A DNA stretch of 64,000 nucleotides from positions 186,001-250,000 of the forward strand of contig NZ_VFRQ01000003.1 in assembly GCF_006385705.1 (NCBI RefSeq), read 5' to 3'. The notes beneath the pieces are model-generated. The model did not search any database, was not told the origin of the DNA, and worked only from the letters and a program-made list of their open reading frames with translations. Made by a program: the position numbers and the translations under genes. Below, one piece after another: positions 1-8,619 of the stretch; within the stretch, counting starts at the first letter, position 1; every line of letters starts with the position of its first letter. Source of the stretch: Pontibacter mangrovi. Lineage in GTDB: Bacteria; Bacteroidota; Bacteroidia; Cytophagales; Hymenobacteraceae.

Positions 1-75
1 ACGCTGGATGTAATGATGATTCAGCAGAACCTGCACAGCCCGAAGCACTTCAATTACCCGTACCTGAATGCCTAA
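1..75 (+). CDS. C-terminal fragment of an unidentified protein
   Basis: An open frame enters from the left edge and ends at a TAA stop, giving the last 24 residues of a protein whose tail reads ...HSPKHFNYPYLNA. Too little remains to name a family. A strong hairpin terminator follows about 20 bases after the stop, which supports this as a real gene end. Confidence 0.6.
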   Translation, partial: TLDVMMIQQNLHSPKHFNYPYLNA

Positions 76-94
76 GAAGTATACCTTGTAAAAT

Positions 95-140
95 AAAAAG
101 CGAAAGCCACTCCGCAAGTATGGAGTGGCTTTCGCTTTTT
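95..140. terminator. Bidirectional hairpin terminator
   Basis: A perfect 19-bp inverted repeat, with arms AAAAAGCGAAAGCCACTCC and its complement around an 8-base loop, has A and T runs at its outer ends. It lies between the end of the left-edge gene and the convergent SDR gene, so it can stop transcription from both sides. Confidence 0.9.
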
Positions 141-158
141 ACAAAAGGCTGTGCAGCG

Positions 159-1031
159 CTACTTATCCTGGCTTCGGATAGAAGTATGGCTCTCCTTCGA
201 GTGCTTCAGCTTTAGCTTGCCGTCCGGCTGCGCTTTCATACTTTCGGCCGCCTGGTCGCCGGCAGGTCCTTTGGCGATCAGTGTGCCTCCATCTACCGGG
301 AAGATCGCGCCAGTAACATAAGACGCCTCATCAGAAGCCAGGAACAAGTACACGTTGGCTACTTCCTCCGGGGTGCCGCGGCGCCCCATCAGCGTGCCTT
401 TGGTAACCATCTGCTCCATCTGGCTATCCATGGGCCCGGTTTCCTTGTGCGTCCAGCCTGTATCGATGGGGCCTGGCGCCACAATGTTACTCCGCACGCC
501 TTTCTGTGCCTGCTCTGCCGCCAAGCCTTTGGCAAAGGCATGCATAAAGCCCTTTGTGCCGCCATAAGGGGCGTTCTGGGCCAGGCCCAGCGCACCTGAC
601 TCTGAGCCGGCGCTTACAATGTTTCCTTTGGTTTTCTGCAGTTCCGGCAGCGCCGCCTTGCTCATGGCAAAAGCCGACCGGATGTTGTTTTTCAGCAGGT
701 AGTCAAACGCCTCTTCTGTAAAGTCGGTGAGCATGTTTGTCTCCGGAAAGGTGCCGGCGTTATTTACCAGGATATCGAGTTTGCCATACTGCTTTACCGC
801 CAGCTGCACGCAACTCTTGGCATTGGCCAGCACCGACAGGTCGCCGGTGTAAGGTGTGGCCGTGCCTCCCTCCTCCTGTATCTCCTGCGCCACCTCCTCT
901 ACCGGGTCCTCCGGAAAGCCGGCCACAATCACCTTGGCTCCTTCTTGCGCGAACTTTTTGCAAACCGCCTCGCCTATACCTGAGCCACCGCCAGTCACGA
1001 TAGCCACTTTTCCTTCAAGTCTGTTTCCCAT
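159..1031 (-). CDS. SDR-family NAD(P)-dependent oxidoreductase
   Basis: A 290-residue classical-to-extended short-chain dehydrogenase with a Rossmann fold. Visible motifs are the dinucleotide loop TGGGSGIG at residues 13-20, NNAG at 90-93, a catalytic Ser near 143, and the YxxxK pair Tyr156/Lys160 (YGGTK). The C-terminal tail after about residue 255 is lysine-rich, as in glucose/ribitol dehydrogenase-like stress SDRs. The start was placed at ATG (MGNRLEGKVAIV), because a longer frame upstream has no domain content. The substrate cannot be told from sequence. It is a single gene converging on the hairpin at 95-140. Confidence 0.9.
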   Translation of the reverse strand: MGNRLEGKVAIVTGGGSGIGEAVCKKFAQEGAKVIVAGFPEDPVEEVAQEIQEEGGTATPYTGDLSVLANAKSCVQLAVKQYGKLDILVNNAGTFPETNMLTDFTEEAFDYLLKNNIRSAFAMSKAALPELQKTKGNIVSAGSESGALGLAQNAPYGGTKGFMHAFAKGLAAEQAQKGVRSNIVAPGPIDTGWTHKETGPMDSQMEQMVTKGTLMGRRGTPEEVANVYLFLASDEASYVTGAIFPVDGGTLIAKGPAGDQAAESMKAQPDGKLKLKHSKESHTSIRSQDK

Positions 1032-1194
1032 AATATGTTTCTTTTTATGATGTTGATAGTATGTTGTAACGTTTACAGAACAGGAGTGGTTAACCGGAAA
1101 CAAACAGGGCATGCTGCAACACGTTTTCTAGCGGATAGCGTATGACAGGATAGAGTGATTCTGCCTACCTAACCATACATAAGCTAAGCACACC

Positions 1195-1821
1195 ATGAGC
1201 TACCTGTACAATACCCTGCCCGAAACCTTCGACACGCAGCTGGACACCGCCCACCTTCTGCTGCGCCCTTACCAGGAGGGCGATGAACAAGACTTTATGC
1301 GCCTGATGCAGGAAAATGCAGCCTATTTAAATCCTGCCTTCTCGGGTCGCCTGGCGCGGGTACGAGTGCTGGATGATGCCCGCACACAAGTGCAGCAGCT
1401 GCGCACCGACTGGGACAACCGCCGCACCTTTGATTTTGGCGTGTGGCAAAAAGAGGACAACCATTACATTGGCGACATTGCCCTAAAAAACCTGGACCGC
1501 TCTATTCCGAAAGCTGAGCTAGGCTTATACTTTACCGCCTGGCCCGCTACACGCCAGTTGGCACAAGAGGCGCTGCAGGAAGTGATCAGGTTCGCCTTTG
1601 GCCCGCTGGGGCTGAACAAAGTATACCTGCGCTGCACCAACACCAACGAAAGCTACGGCTCCCTGGCCGAAAGCTGCGGCTTTGTGAAAGAAGGCGTGTT
1701 GCGCTGCGACTACCGTGGCACCGACTCTGACACGCTACTGGACCTAAGCTACTACGGCATTACCCGTCTGGATTTCGAGAACGCACAGCAGCAGGAGGCA
1801 AGTTCTACGGCTGTGGCATAG
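1195..1821 (+). CDS. GNAT acetyltransferase, RimJ/RimL type
   Basis: A 208-residue N-acetyltransferase of the ribosomal-protein-serine acetyltransferase kind. The N-terminus carries the typical 'LLLRPYQEGDEQDF' start of the RimL fold. The acetyl-CoA region (ELGLYFTAWPATRQLAQEA) lies in the middle, followed by 'NKVYLRCTNTNESYGSLAESCGF', where such proteins place the Asn-rich C-terminal binding loop. It probably acetylates a protein N-terminus or a small amine, but the target is unknown. It is a single gene, divergent from the SDR gene, with a repeat-rich spacer downstream. Confidence 0.88.
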   Translation: MSYLYNTLPETFDTQLDTAHLLLRPYQEGDEQDFMRLMQENAAYLNPAFSGRLARVRVLDDARTQVQQLRTDWDNRRTFDFGVWQKEDNHYIGDIALKNLDRSIPKAELGLYFTAWPATRQLAQEALQEVIRFAFGPLGLNKVYLRCTNTNESYGSLAESCGFVKEGVLRCDYRGTDSDTLLDLSYYGITRLDFENAQQQEASSTAVA

Positions 1822-1834
1822 GCTTCTTCAAAAC

Positions 1835-2186
1835 CCTACCCCAGCCCTCTCCTTTTATCGAGAGCCCCTACCCAAAACAGGAGAGGGAGGTATACTATTA
1901 CTTTCCCCCACGCAGCTGTTCCGGACTTCCTAGTCCGGAACTTAGGCTGATGCGAACATCCTTGTCCGCGTTTCTGCAGTACCGGTTCCAACCAACCACC
2001 CTTGCCCCTCCTTGTCTAAGGAGAGAGATTTTACCCAAGCCGAGGCCTCCCGGCCTTGAGGGCACCAAAGTATAAAATGCAACAGTAGGTTTGTAAGACT
2101 GAGGATGTACGGCAGCTAGTAAGGATAGCTTGGCTCCAGTTGCAGAAAGCGGTGGGACAAAGGCACAAGCGGACGCTTGCGCCAGA
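1835..2186 (+). repeat. Mosaic intergenic repeat, copy A
   Basis: The 436-base spacer between the acetyltransferase and the outer-membrane protein holds no gene. Its right half (2036-2186) matches three other places in the window. It contains a GC-rich block starting GAGGCCTCCCGGCC (2042), a 59-nt block TGTAAGACTGAGGATG...GCAGAAAGC (2092-2150) and a hairpin module (2162-2183). The left half has a C-rich inverted pair CCCTCTCC...GGAGAGGG (about 1845-1887) and a short dyad TTCCGGAC/GTCCGGAA near 1918-1940. The other copies are B (11829-12190), C (32852-33155, reversed) and D (37721-38335). Confidence 0.85.
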
Positions 2187-2257
2187 AGCGTTCAAAGTTC
2201 GCCAGCACTTTAAGTTTTCGCTAGTAAGCTAAGCTGTATACTATATTGTCTTACTGC

Positions 2258-3409
2258 TTACTGCTTTGCCTTTGCCAGAAAAAAGCTGGTGTTAAAGTTG
2301 AGGTAGAGGCCGCTGGAGAACTCCAGTTGCGGGTCATGGAAATCCACCAACGGCTCCAGGCGCAGCACCAGGTCCAACCCATCTGCCAAATCAATGTCTT
2401 TCATCAGCCTCAGCATGAGCAGCTCCCGCTTCTCCTCCAGGTAGTCGGGGTGCTTAAACGTGGTGGAGGCCGACTGGAAGAGTTTCCCGCCGAGCTCAGA
2501 AATGTAACCGTCGCCGCGCCAATAGCTCAGCATGGTGTTCAGGTAGCGGGTATCGGCTCCTGCATTTAAGTATAGCCCGTGGCCCTGCTCAAACGGCAGC
2601 TGCCCCACCGAAGAAAAATCCTTAAATCCCACCAGGTAATTTCTGGTGTACAGCCGCTGCAGCACGCGCCGGTTATACTTCTTCTCCAGTTCCAGGCCAA
2701 CGGCGGCGTTGGCTACAGTGGTTAGCGGCAGGTCGGAGGCATCAATCTGGCCACCTTTGTGCTGTGCCGTAAACTGCAGCGGCAGCGACAAGTATAAACT
2801 ATCCGCAGCGTTCTCGCGGCCCGGACGCTCCAAAAGCAGTATCGCCATAGTAGCGCCGCCATGTATCCGCTCCTGGTCGTCTTCGCCGCGGTACAGCAAG
2901 TTCACCCAATCTACCCAAGCATCCAGGCGCAGGCGGTGCGTGCTGAGTTTATACTGCACACCATTTTCCAGCCGGTTCAGGAGGAGGCGCTCAAAGTCGT
3001 ACAGCGGTTCTATGTAGCCATGGCCCAGGTTGCCCTCCAATGTGCCGAACAGCAGCTGCCACCGCTCCTGCTGCACCTTTATAGTAAAAGTGGGCGCAAT
3101 GTCTTCGTAGCCCGCTGCCCCGAAATCTTTCCAGAGCAGCACACCTGCCTGCACTACCACATTGCCTGTTGGCTGGTAGGTAAGTCTAGGGTTAAGCTGG
3201 TAGCCAAATAAAGTATAGCCGTCAGCGATTTTGTTGAAATACTCGTTGTTCCGGAAGAAGCCCAGCACCTGTAGCTCCATCCTAACCTCGTTAGCATTTT
3301 GCTCCTGCACCTGCACAGGCTGCAGCAGGGCGCGGTTATTTATTTGCGCCCCTGCAAACCGGCTTACAATCAACAGAATCAGCAGAAAAAAAACTTTTAG
3401 GAAGTGCAT
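2258..3409 (-). CDS. Predicted outer-membrane beta-barrel protein, function unknown
   Basis: A 383-residue protein with a clear N-terminal signal peptide (MHFLKVFFLLILLIVSRFAGAQ, cleaved near residue 21). The rest is made of alternating polar/aromatic strands such as YTLFGYQLNPRLTYQP and VVVQAGVLLWKDF, and it ends in '...LYLNFNTSFFLAKAKQ'. This pattern fits an outer-membrane barrel or surface protein of Bacteroidetes. I do not recognise a named family. It is divergent from recA, with 158 bases between them. Confidence 0.75.
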   Translation of the reverse strand: MHFLKVFFLLILLIVSRFAGAQINNRALLQPVQVQEQNANEVRMELQVLGFFRNNEYFNKIADGYTLFGYQLNPRLTYQPTGNVVVQAGVLLWKDFGAAGYEDIAPTFTIKVQQERWQLLFGTLEGNLGHGYIEPLYDFERLLLNRLENGVQYKLSTHRLRLDAWVDWVNLLYRGEDDQERIHGGATMAILLLERPGRENAADSLYLSLPLQFTAQHKGGQIDASDLPLTTVANAAVGLELEKKYNRRVLQRLYTRNYLVGFKDFSSVGQLPFEQGHGLYLNAGADTRYLNTMLSYWRGDGYISELGGKLFQSASTTFKHPDYLEEKRELLMLRLMKDIDLADGLDLVLRLEPLVDFHDPQLEFSSGLYLNFNTSFFLAKAKQ

Positions 3410-3567
3410 AAAAAAGCGCTAAGTATGGCACAAAAACAGGTGCAGCTATGTTATAATCAGTCGGCGCCAAACAGCTAAAAAAATTAGCAAAATACTTGCA
3501 AACTATTTTGCAGATTGGCTTCGAATTAGTAATTTCACCTTCAATATAAAGCTAATTAAGAAAACAC

Positions 3568-4614
3568 ATGAGCGTAAGCAACGAAAAACTGAAGGCCCTG
3601 CAGCTGACCATGGACAAGCTCGACAAAACCTACGGCAAAGGCACCGTAATGAAGTTGAGCGACAACAAGGTGGAGGACATTCCGGCCATTTCCACTGGTT
3701 CGCTGGGTCTGGACATTGCGTTGGGTATCGGCGGTTTGCCACGTGGCCGTGTCGTAGAGATCTACGGACCTGAATCTTCCGGTAAAACCACGCTTACCAT
3801 GCACTGCATCGCCGAGGCGCAGAAAAAAGGCGGCCTGGCAGCGTTTATTGATGCAGAGCACGCATTCGACAGGGTATACGCCCAGAAATTAGGAATCGAC
3901 ACAGAAAACCTACTGATATCGCAGCCGGACAACGGGGAGCAGGCGCTAGAGATCGCCGACCACCTGATCCGCTCCGGCGCTATTGATATTATTGTAATTG
4001 ACTCCGTGGCCGCCCTCGTGCCGAAAGGCGAACTGGAAGGCGACATGGGTGACAGTAAGATGGGTCTGCAAGCGCGTTTGATGTCGCAGGCATTGCGTAA
4101 GCTGACCGGTACGATCAACAAAACGGGATGTACCTGTATCTTTATCAACCAGCTGCGCGAGAAGATCGGCGTGATGTTCGGCAACCCGGAGACAACGACC
4201 GGCGGTAACGCCCTGAAGTTCTACGCTTCTGTGCGTCTGGATATCCGCCGTGTGGGCCAGATCAAAGAGAGCGCTGACAACATTACCGGTAACCGCACCC
4301 GCGTGAAGGTAGTAAAGAACAAAGTAGCGCCTCCGTTTAAGGTGGTGGAGTTCGACATCATGTATGGCGAAGGCATCTCTAAAGTTGGCGAGGTGCTGGA
4401 CCTGGGCGTTGAGCTGGGCATCGTGAACAAATCCGGTTCCTGGTTCTCGTACAACGGCGACAAACTGGGCCAGGGCCGCGACGGTGTGAAGCAGATCCTG
4501 CTGGACAACCCGGAGCTGATGGAAGAGATCGAAGGTAAGATCAGAGCGATCGTGAAAGGCGAGCCGGAGAAAGTAGCCGCCGCCCTGGACGATGCCGCTG
4601 CATCAGGCGAGTGA
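3568..4614 (+). CDS. recA: Recombinase RecA
   Basis: A 348-residue RecA, the ATP-dependent strand-exchange protein of homologous recombination and the coprotease for SOS repressors. The Walker A motif GPESSGKT is at residues 67-74. The Walker B strand '[13 protein letters not shown]', the L1/L2 region ([30 protein letters not shown]) and the C-terminal acidic tail are all present at normal length. It is a single-gene unit: divergent from the outer-membrane gene upstream and closed by a perfect palindromic terminator downstream. No LexA-box could be assigned with confidence upstream. Confidence 0.99.
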   Translation: MSVSNEKLKALQLTMDKLDKTYGKGTVMKLSDNKVEDIPAISTGSLGLDIALGIGGLPRGRVVEIYGPESSGKTTLTMHCIAEAQKKGGLAAFIDAEHAFDRVYAQKLGIDTENLLISQPDNGEQALEIADHLIRSGAIDIIVIDSVAALVPKGELEGDMGDSKMGLQARLMSQALRKLTGTINKTGCTCIFINQLREKIGVMFGNPETTTGGNALKFYASVRLDIRRVGQIKESADNITGNRTRVKVVKNKVAPPFKVVEFDIMYGEGISKVGEVLDLGVELGIVNKSGSWFSYNGDKLGQGRDGVKQILLDNPELMEEIEGKIRAIVKGEPEKVAAALDDAAASGE

Positions 4615-4637
4615 AATCTATTTCCTGACCTGAAATA

Positions 4638-4669
4638 AAAAAAGGTGCTACCATGGTAGCACCTTTTTT
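4638..4669 (+). terminator. recA terminator, perfect 32-bp palindrome
   Basis: AAAAAAGGTGCTACC and its exact complement meet at a central CCATGG, with T6 at the 3' end. It starts 24 bases after the recA stop. The symmetric A/T runs would allow it to work on both strands. Confidence 0.92.
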
Positions 4670-4785
4670 GTTTAAAATCAGTTGAATAGCTAAAGGAGAT
4701 TCCATAACTTAAGGCTTGAGAAGCAGTTGGTACAAAACTTGATTAAAAACAGGTATTGACAACCACAACCTAAAGGAAGGCACTT

Positions 4786-5595
4786 ATGATGAAGAAGTTT
4801 TTCCCTGTACTCATACTTATTACACTTGTTATTTTTGGCTTTGCCACCAAAGACAGTATGCGCTACCTGCCCAACGAGAGCTTTGGCACTGGCGAGGTTT
4901 TAAAGTATAAGGTACATTACGGACCTATTACGGCTGCAGAGGCAGTCATTAACGTATCGCCAGAAATTCATACTGTTAACAACCGGCCTTGTTATAAAGC
5001 TACGGTATACGGCAAAACCAACGGTTCTTTCGATCTGTTCATCCGCATTCGGGATACCTGGCAGTCATACATCGACACGGCTGCCATTGTGCCGCAGCGC
5101 TCTTTCCGAAACATAGAAGAAGGCAATTACCGCAAGCACGAAACCGTGGACTTTGACCACTATGCCAATAAAGCGCATGTGGAGAAAAAGAAAAAATCAA
5201 AGAGAGAGCGCAAAACCTATAAGGTGAGCGATAATGTGCAGGACATTGTGAGTGGCTTTTACTACCTGCGCACCCTGGACTTCGACAACATGCACGTGGG
5301 CGATAAAACCACCGTACAGGGATTTTTTGACGAGGAAAACTTTGACATGGAGGTAGAGTACCGTGGCCGCGAGGTGGTGAACACCAAAGCCGGCACTATC
5401 AGGGCCATTAAGCTGGTACCGCGCATGCCCAAAAACGACTTGTTTAACGGGGAGAACTCCATTACAGTATACTTATCGGATGATAAGAACAAGATACCGG
5501 TGCTGATACAGGCCGAGATGTTTGTGGGCTCTGTAAAAATAAACCTTTACGACTATAAGAACCTGAAGAACAAGCTACTCTTTGCCAGCAAATAA
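4786..5595 (+). CDS. DUF3108 domain protein, exported
   Basis: A 269-residue protein with an N-terminal signal or anchor segment (MMKKFFPVLILITLVIFGFA). The rest fits the DUF3108 pattern: 'GEVLKYKVHYGPITAAEAVINV' near residue 37, a charged middle section (EKKKKSKRERKTYK) and 'VQGFFDEENFDMEVEYRGREVVNTKAGTIRAI' toward the end. Family members are periplasmic or envelope proteins of unknown function. Two ATG codons stand side by side at the start and either could be used. A hairpin terminator follows directly. Confidence 0.85.
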   Translation: MMKKFFPVLILITLVIFGFATKDSMRYLPNESFGTGEVLKYKVHYGPITAAEAVINVSPEIHTVNNRPCYKATVYGKTNGSFDLFIRIRDTWQSYIDTAAIVPQRSFRNIEEGNYRKHETVDFDHYANKAHVEKKKKSKRERKTYKVSDNVQDIVSGFYYLRTLDFDNMHVGDKTTVQGFFDEENFDMEVEYRGREVVNTKAGTIRAIKLVPRMPKNDLFNGENSITVYLSDDKNKIPVLIQAEMFVGSVKINLYDYKNLKNKLLFASK

Positions 5596-5600
5596 CTCAG

Positions 5601-5630
5601 AAAGCCAGCTGCCCCCGCTGGCTTTTCTTT
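5601..5630 (+). terminator. Terminator after the DUF3108 gene
   Basis: The stem AAAGCCAGC / GCTGGCTTT (9 bp, 7-base loop) is followed by TCTTTT and begins 6 bases after the stop codon. Confidence 0.88.
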
Positions 5631-5781
5631 TGCCCGAATGTTAACAATTCGTTATGATTTGTTTACGCCGCCACTAACTGCCACAAAGTATGGTATATTT
5701 ACACTAACAAAACACCATCGATGTTGCGCTTACTGCCAAAGGGATGGTGCTACAAAAAGTGCTGAACTAACTCTCTGAAAC

Positions 5782-6471
5782 GTGCATACAGCATCGCATT
5801 ACAAAGTTTTAGTGGTAGACGACGATCCGGACATCGTGGAGCTGCTGCAGTACAACCTTACCCGCGAGGGATATGAGGTGGAGACCGCCGACAATGGCAA
5901 AAAAGCCATCGAAGTGGCGAAGCGCGTGAAACCTGACATCATACTGATGGACGTGATGATGCCGGTGATGGACGGCATCGCCGCATGCCGCCAGCTACGC
6001 GATATGGAGGAGTTTCGCCATACGCACATCATCTTCCTGACCGCACGTTCCGAAGAGTTCTCAGAGGTAGCTGCTTTTGAGGCCGGTGCCGACGACTTTA
6101 TCACCAAACCGATAAAGCCCCGCGCCCTGCTAAGCCGCCTGGCTGCGTTCGCCCGCCGCGAGGCCCAGCAGGAAGAACAGGACAAGATAATTGAGGCCGG
6201 GGACCTGAAGATAGACCGCTCCAGCTTTGCCGTGTACAAAGGCAACGAGAAGATCACGCTGCCCAAAAAGGAGTTTGAGTTGCTGGCTTTTCTGGCTGCC
6301 ACGCCCAACAAAGTATACACGCGCGAAGAGCTGCTGAGCAACATCTGGGGCAACGACGTGTATGTAATTGCCCGCACCGTGGATGTGCACGTGCGCAAAG
6401 TACGCGAGAAAGTAGGCGAAGAGAACATTAAAACCATCAAAGGTGTTGGCTATAAGTTTAACACCGACTAA
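5782..6471 (+). CDS. OmpR/PhoB-family response regulator
   Basis: A 229-residue DNA-binding response regulator. The receiver domain (1-125) has the acidic cluster DDD 13-15, phospho-acceptor Asp57 in 'IILMDVMMPVMDG' and Lys109 in 'FITKPIKP'. A winged-helix output domain (about 130-229) ends in 'RTVDVHVRKVREKVG..IKTIKGVGYKF'. The start appears to be GTG, as no in-frame ATG lies between the upstream stop and the receiver core. Its kinase begins 3 bases after the stop, so the two form one transcript. It is PhoB-like, but the regulon is not visible here. Confidence 0.95.
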   Translation: MHTASHYKVLVVDDDPDIVELLQYNLTREGYEVETADNGKKAIEVAKRVKPDIILMDVMMPVMDGIAACRQLRDMEEFRHTHIIFLTARSEEFSEVAAFEAGADDFITKPIKPRALLSRLAAFARREAQQEEQDKIIEAGDLKIDRSSFAVYKGNEKITLPKKEFELLAFLAATPNKVYTREELLSNIWGNDVYVIARTVDVHVRKVREKVGEENIKTIKGVGYKFNTD

Positions 6472-6474
6472 TAC

Positions 6475-7506
6475 ATGAACCTAAACTCCCGCACGCTTGC
6501 CCTTTTAACCTCACTGGCGGTAGCACTTGTGCTCACCGCCTTTCTTGCTTTAGCCGGTTCCTTTTCCTCCCAAGGCTATCTAGTGGCGCTTATACTGGTG
6601 TTTGTCTGCTGCTTTGTGCTGGTGCACCTGTCTTACGAGGCGCTGGTGTTCCGGGAGGTAAAGCATGTATACTCCAGCCTGGAGAAGCTAAAGCGCCAGG
6701 ACTTTAAAAAGGCCGAGAGCCGCTCCACGTTCACCGCCGACCCGCTGAAGAAGATAAAGGACGAGATATACCTGATCGCGGAGCACAAGCAGCAGGAGAT
6801 TGATGAACTGAAGCGCTTGCAAAATATGCGCAGCGAGTTTCTGGCGGATGTGTCGCATGAGCTGAAGACGCCCATTTTTGCGGCGCAGGGCTTTATCCAT
6901 ACCTTGCTGGATGGCGCCGTGGACGACCCCAACGTGCGCGACAAGTTTCTGCAAAAAGCCGCCAAAAGCCTCGACAGCCTGGATGCCCTGGTGCTCGATT
7001 TGATCAGCATTTCGCAGTTTGAGAAAGGCGTGGTGAAGATGGCCAAGCGTAATTTTGATGTGGCCCAGCTGGTGCGCGAGGTGGCCGAGCAGCTGGAGCA
7101 GAAAGCTGCCGCGCAGCAGATCGCCCTGCACGTGGAGGCCGACGAGCCAATCATGCTCTATGCCGACCCTAACCGCATCCGCCAGGTGTTCCTGAACCTG
7201 ATAGATAATGCCATAAAGTATGGCCGGAAAGGCGGCAACATCTGGGTAACGTTTGACGAAGGAAAACGGAAGTATACCATTACCGTGAAAGACGACGGCA
7301 AAGGCATAGCGCAGGAGCACATCAACCGCATCTTCGAGCGCTTCTATCGCATCGACAAGAGCCGCGCCCGCGACACCACCAGTACCGGCCTTGGCCTTTC
7401 CATCTGCAAGCACATCGTGGAGGCACACCGCTCCTTTATCGCCGTAAAAAGCGAGGTGGGCAAAGGCACCACCCTACGCTTCAAGCTGCAGAAGGCGAAA
7501 GTCTAA
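6475..7506 (+). CDS. Sensor histidine kinase, PhoR-like
   Basis: A 343-residue membrane kinase. Two transmembrane helices (about 8-29 and 35-56) are separated by only a few residues, so there is almost no periplasmic sensor. A short linker leads to the dimerisation/phospho-acceptor helix with His128 (ADVSHELKTPIF). The HATPase domain has an N box (FLNLIDNAIKYG), a G1 box (VKDDGKGI) and a G2 box (TSTGLGLSICKHIVEAH). It partners the response regulator 3 bases upstream. The lack of a sensor domain suggests it senses membrane state or a partner protein, which is an inference. Confidence 0.95.
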   Translation: MNLNSRTLALLTSLAVALVLTAFLALAGSFSSQGYLVALILVFVCCFVLVHLSYEALVFREVKHVYSSLEKLKRQDFKKAESRSTFTADPLKKIKDEIYLIAEHKQQEIDELKRLQNMRSEFLADVSHELKTPIFAAQGFIHTLLDGAVDDPNVRDKFLQKAAKSLDSLDALVLDLISISQFEKGVVKMAKRNFDVAQLVREVAEQLEQKAAAQQIALHVEADEPIMLYADPNRIRQVFLNLIDNAIKYGRKGGNIWVTFDEGKRKYTITVKDDGKGIAQEHINRIFERFYRIDKSRARDTTSTGLGLSICKHIVEAHRSFIAVKSEVGKGTTLRFKLQKAKV

Positions 7507-7683
7507 ATTGTTTTATTGTTAAATTGTTGGATGGCTATACTTTAAAGCTGCCCTTCCGTGCGTCAAGCTTTCCCGCTCGTATCATACTTCACAGGAGTGC
7601 TCTTTAGATAGCGAACGCAGCAAAAGAGCTCTGCCAACTTACCCAACAGTTTAACAATTAAGCCATCAAACAATTATATTAAG

Positions 7684-7691
7684 TATCTTTG
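7684..7691 (+). promoter_or_regulatory. -7 promoter box for the pseudouridine synthase gene
   Basis: TATCTTTG matches the Bacteroidetes sigma -7 consensus TAnnTTTG and lies 52 bases before the ATG. I see no clear TTG at the -33 position, so the call rests on one box only. Confidence 0.5.
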
Positions 7692-7743
7692 CAGGATGCG
7701 CGGCCGCAATGTATGGCTGTGCCTGAACAAAGTATACTAACGG

Positions 7744-8454
7744 ATGAAGTACCCGGTTTTTAAAGACCTGATCATATTTGAGAATGAGGATTATGTGGTA
7801 GTGAATAAGCCGCCCTTCCTCTCGACGCTGGAGGACCGCACGCCCAACACCACCCACCTGCTGAAGCTTGCCCGCCAGCACAACCCGGACCTGCAGGCCT
7901 GTCACCGGTTGGATAAAGACACCTCGGGCTGCCTGGCTTTTGCTAAAAACCCGGAGGCTTACCGCCACCTATCCATGCAGTTTGAGCACCGGCAGGTATA
8001 CAAAGTATACCACGCTGTGGCATGGGGCGTGCATAAGTTTGAAGACGAGCTGGTGAGCAAATCCATTTTGCCAAACGCCAAAGGCGTGGCCCACCTGACG
8101 CCCAAGGGCAAACCCGCAGAAACATACTTCACCACCCTGGAAACATACGCCCGCCATACGCTAGTGGAATGCATGCCTGTAACCGGTCGTCTGCACCAGA
8201 TACGCGTACACCTGGCTTCTATAAACGCCCCTATCGTGGGCGATACCTTGTACGGCGGCGAGAACGTGTTCCTGAGCCAGCTGAAGCGCGGCTATAACCT
8301 TAAAAAAGAAACAGAAGAGCTGCCGCTGATCAAGCGGTTTGCGCTGCACTCGTTTAACATTGGCTTTACGCTGTTAGATGGCGAGCCTGTAAAAATAGAG
8401 GCCCCCTATCCTAAAGACTTTGCCGTGCTGGTAAAGCAGCTGCGGGCACATTAA
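7744..8454 (+). CDS. RluA-family RNA pseudouridine synthase
   Basis: A 236-residue pseudouridine synthase with the family signature HRLDKDTSG at residues 54-62, where Asp57 is the catalytic nucleophile. The later motifs 'TGRLHQIRVHLASINAPIVGDTLYGG' and 'ALHSFNIGF' also fit. It isomerises uridine in rRNA or tRNA. No S4 domain precedes the catalytic core, so it resembles the shorter RluA/TruC branch. It converges with the quinone oxidoreductase gene on a shared terminator. Confidence 0.93.
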   Translation: MKYPVFKDLIIFENEDYVVVNKPPFLSTLEDRTPNTTHLLKLARQHNPDLQACHRLDKDTSGCLAFAKNPEAYRHLSMQFEHRQVYKVYHAVAWGVHKFEDELVSKSILPNAKGVAHLTPKGKPAETYFTTLETYARHTLVECMPVTGRLHQIRVHLASINAPIVGDTLYGGENVFLSQLKRGYNLKKETEELPLIKRFALHSFNIGFTLLDGEPVKIEAPYPKDFAVLVKQLRAH

Positions 8455-8544
8455 TAGACACAAGACTTTAGATACTAGAGGTAAGACTAACATTCCGAGT
8501 GATTTTATCTCAAATGTCACCTCATCAATAAGTGTTTTCCTATA

Positions 8545-8587
8545 CTTAGCAAAGGGGCGGTAGAAAATCTACGGCCCCTTTGCTAAG
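8545..8587. terminator. Shared bidirectional terminator
   Basis: The perfect 14-bp arms CTTAGCAAAGGGGC and GCCCCTTTGCTAAG surround an inner imperfect stem (GGTAGAAAATCTAC). It lies between two convergent genes. Confidence 0.85.
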
Positions 8588-8619
8588 AATGAAAATAAAA
8601 TTGCCTTGTATCCTATACC

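Noticed and set aside
5713..5748. CACCATC...GATGGTG dyad upstream of the response regulator, as a possible operator or PHO box
   Set aside because: Only 7-8 bp of pairing with a long loop and no repeats typical of PhoB sites; too weak to call.
7515..7675. Imperfect inverted repeat of ATTGTTAAA-like sequence between the kinase and pseudouridine synthase genes
   Set aside because: Low-complexity AT-rich sequence with several mismatches; no target duplication or module match, so no element is called.
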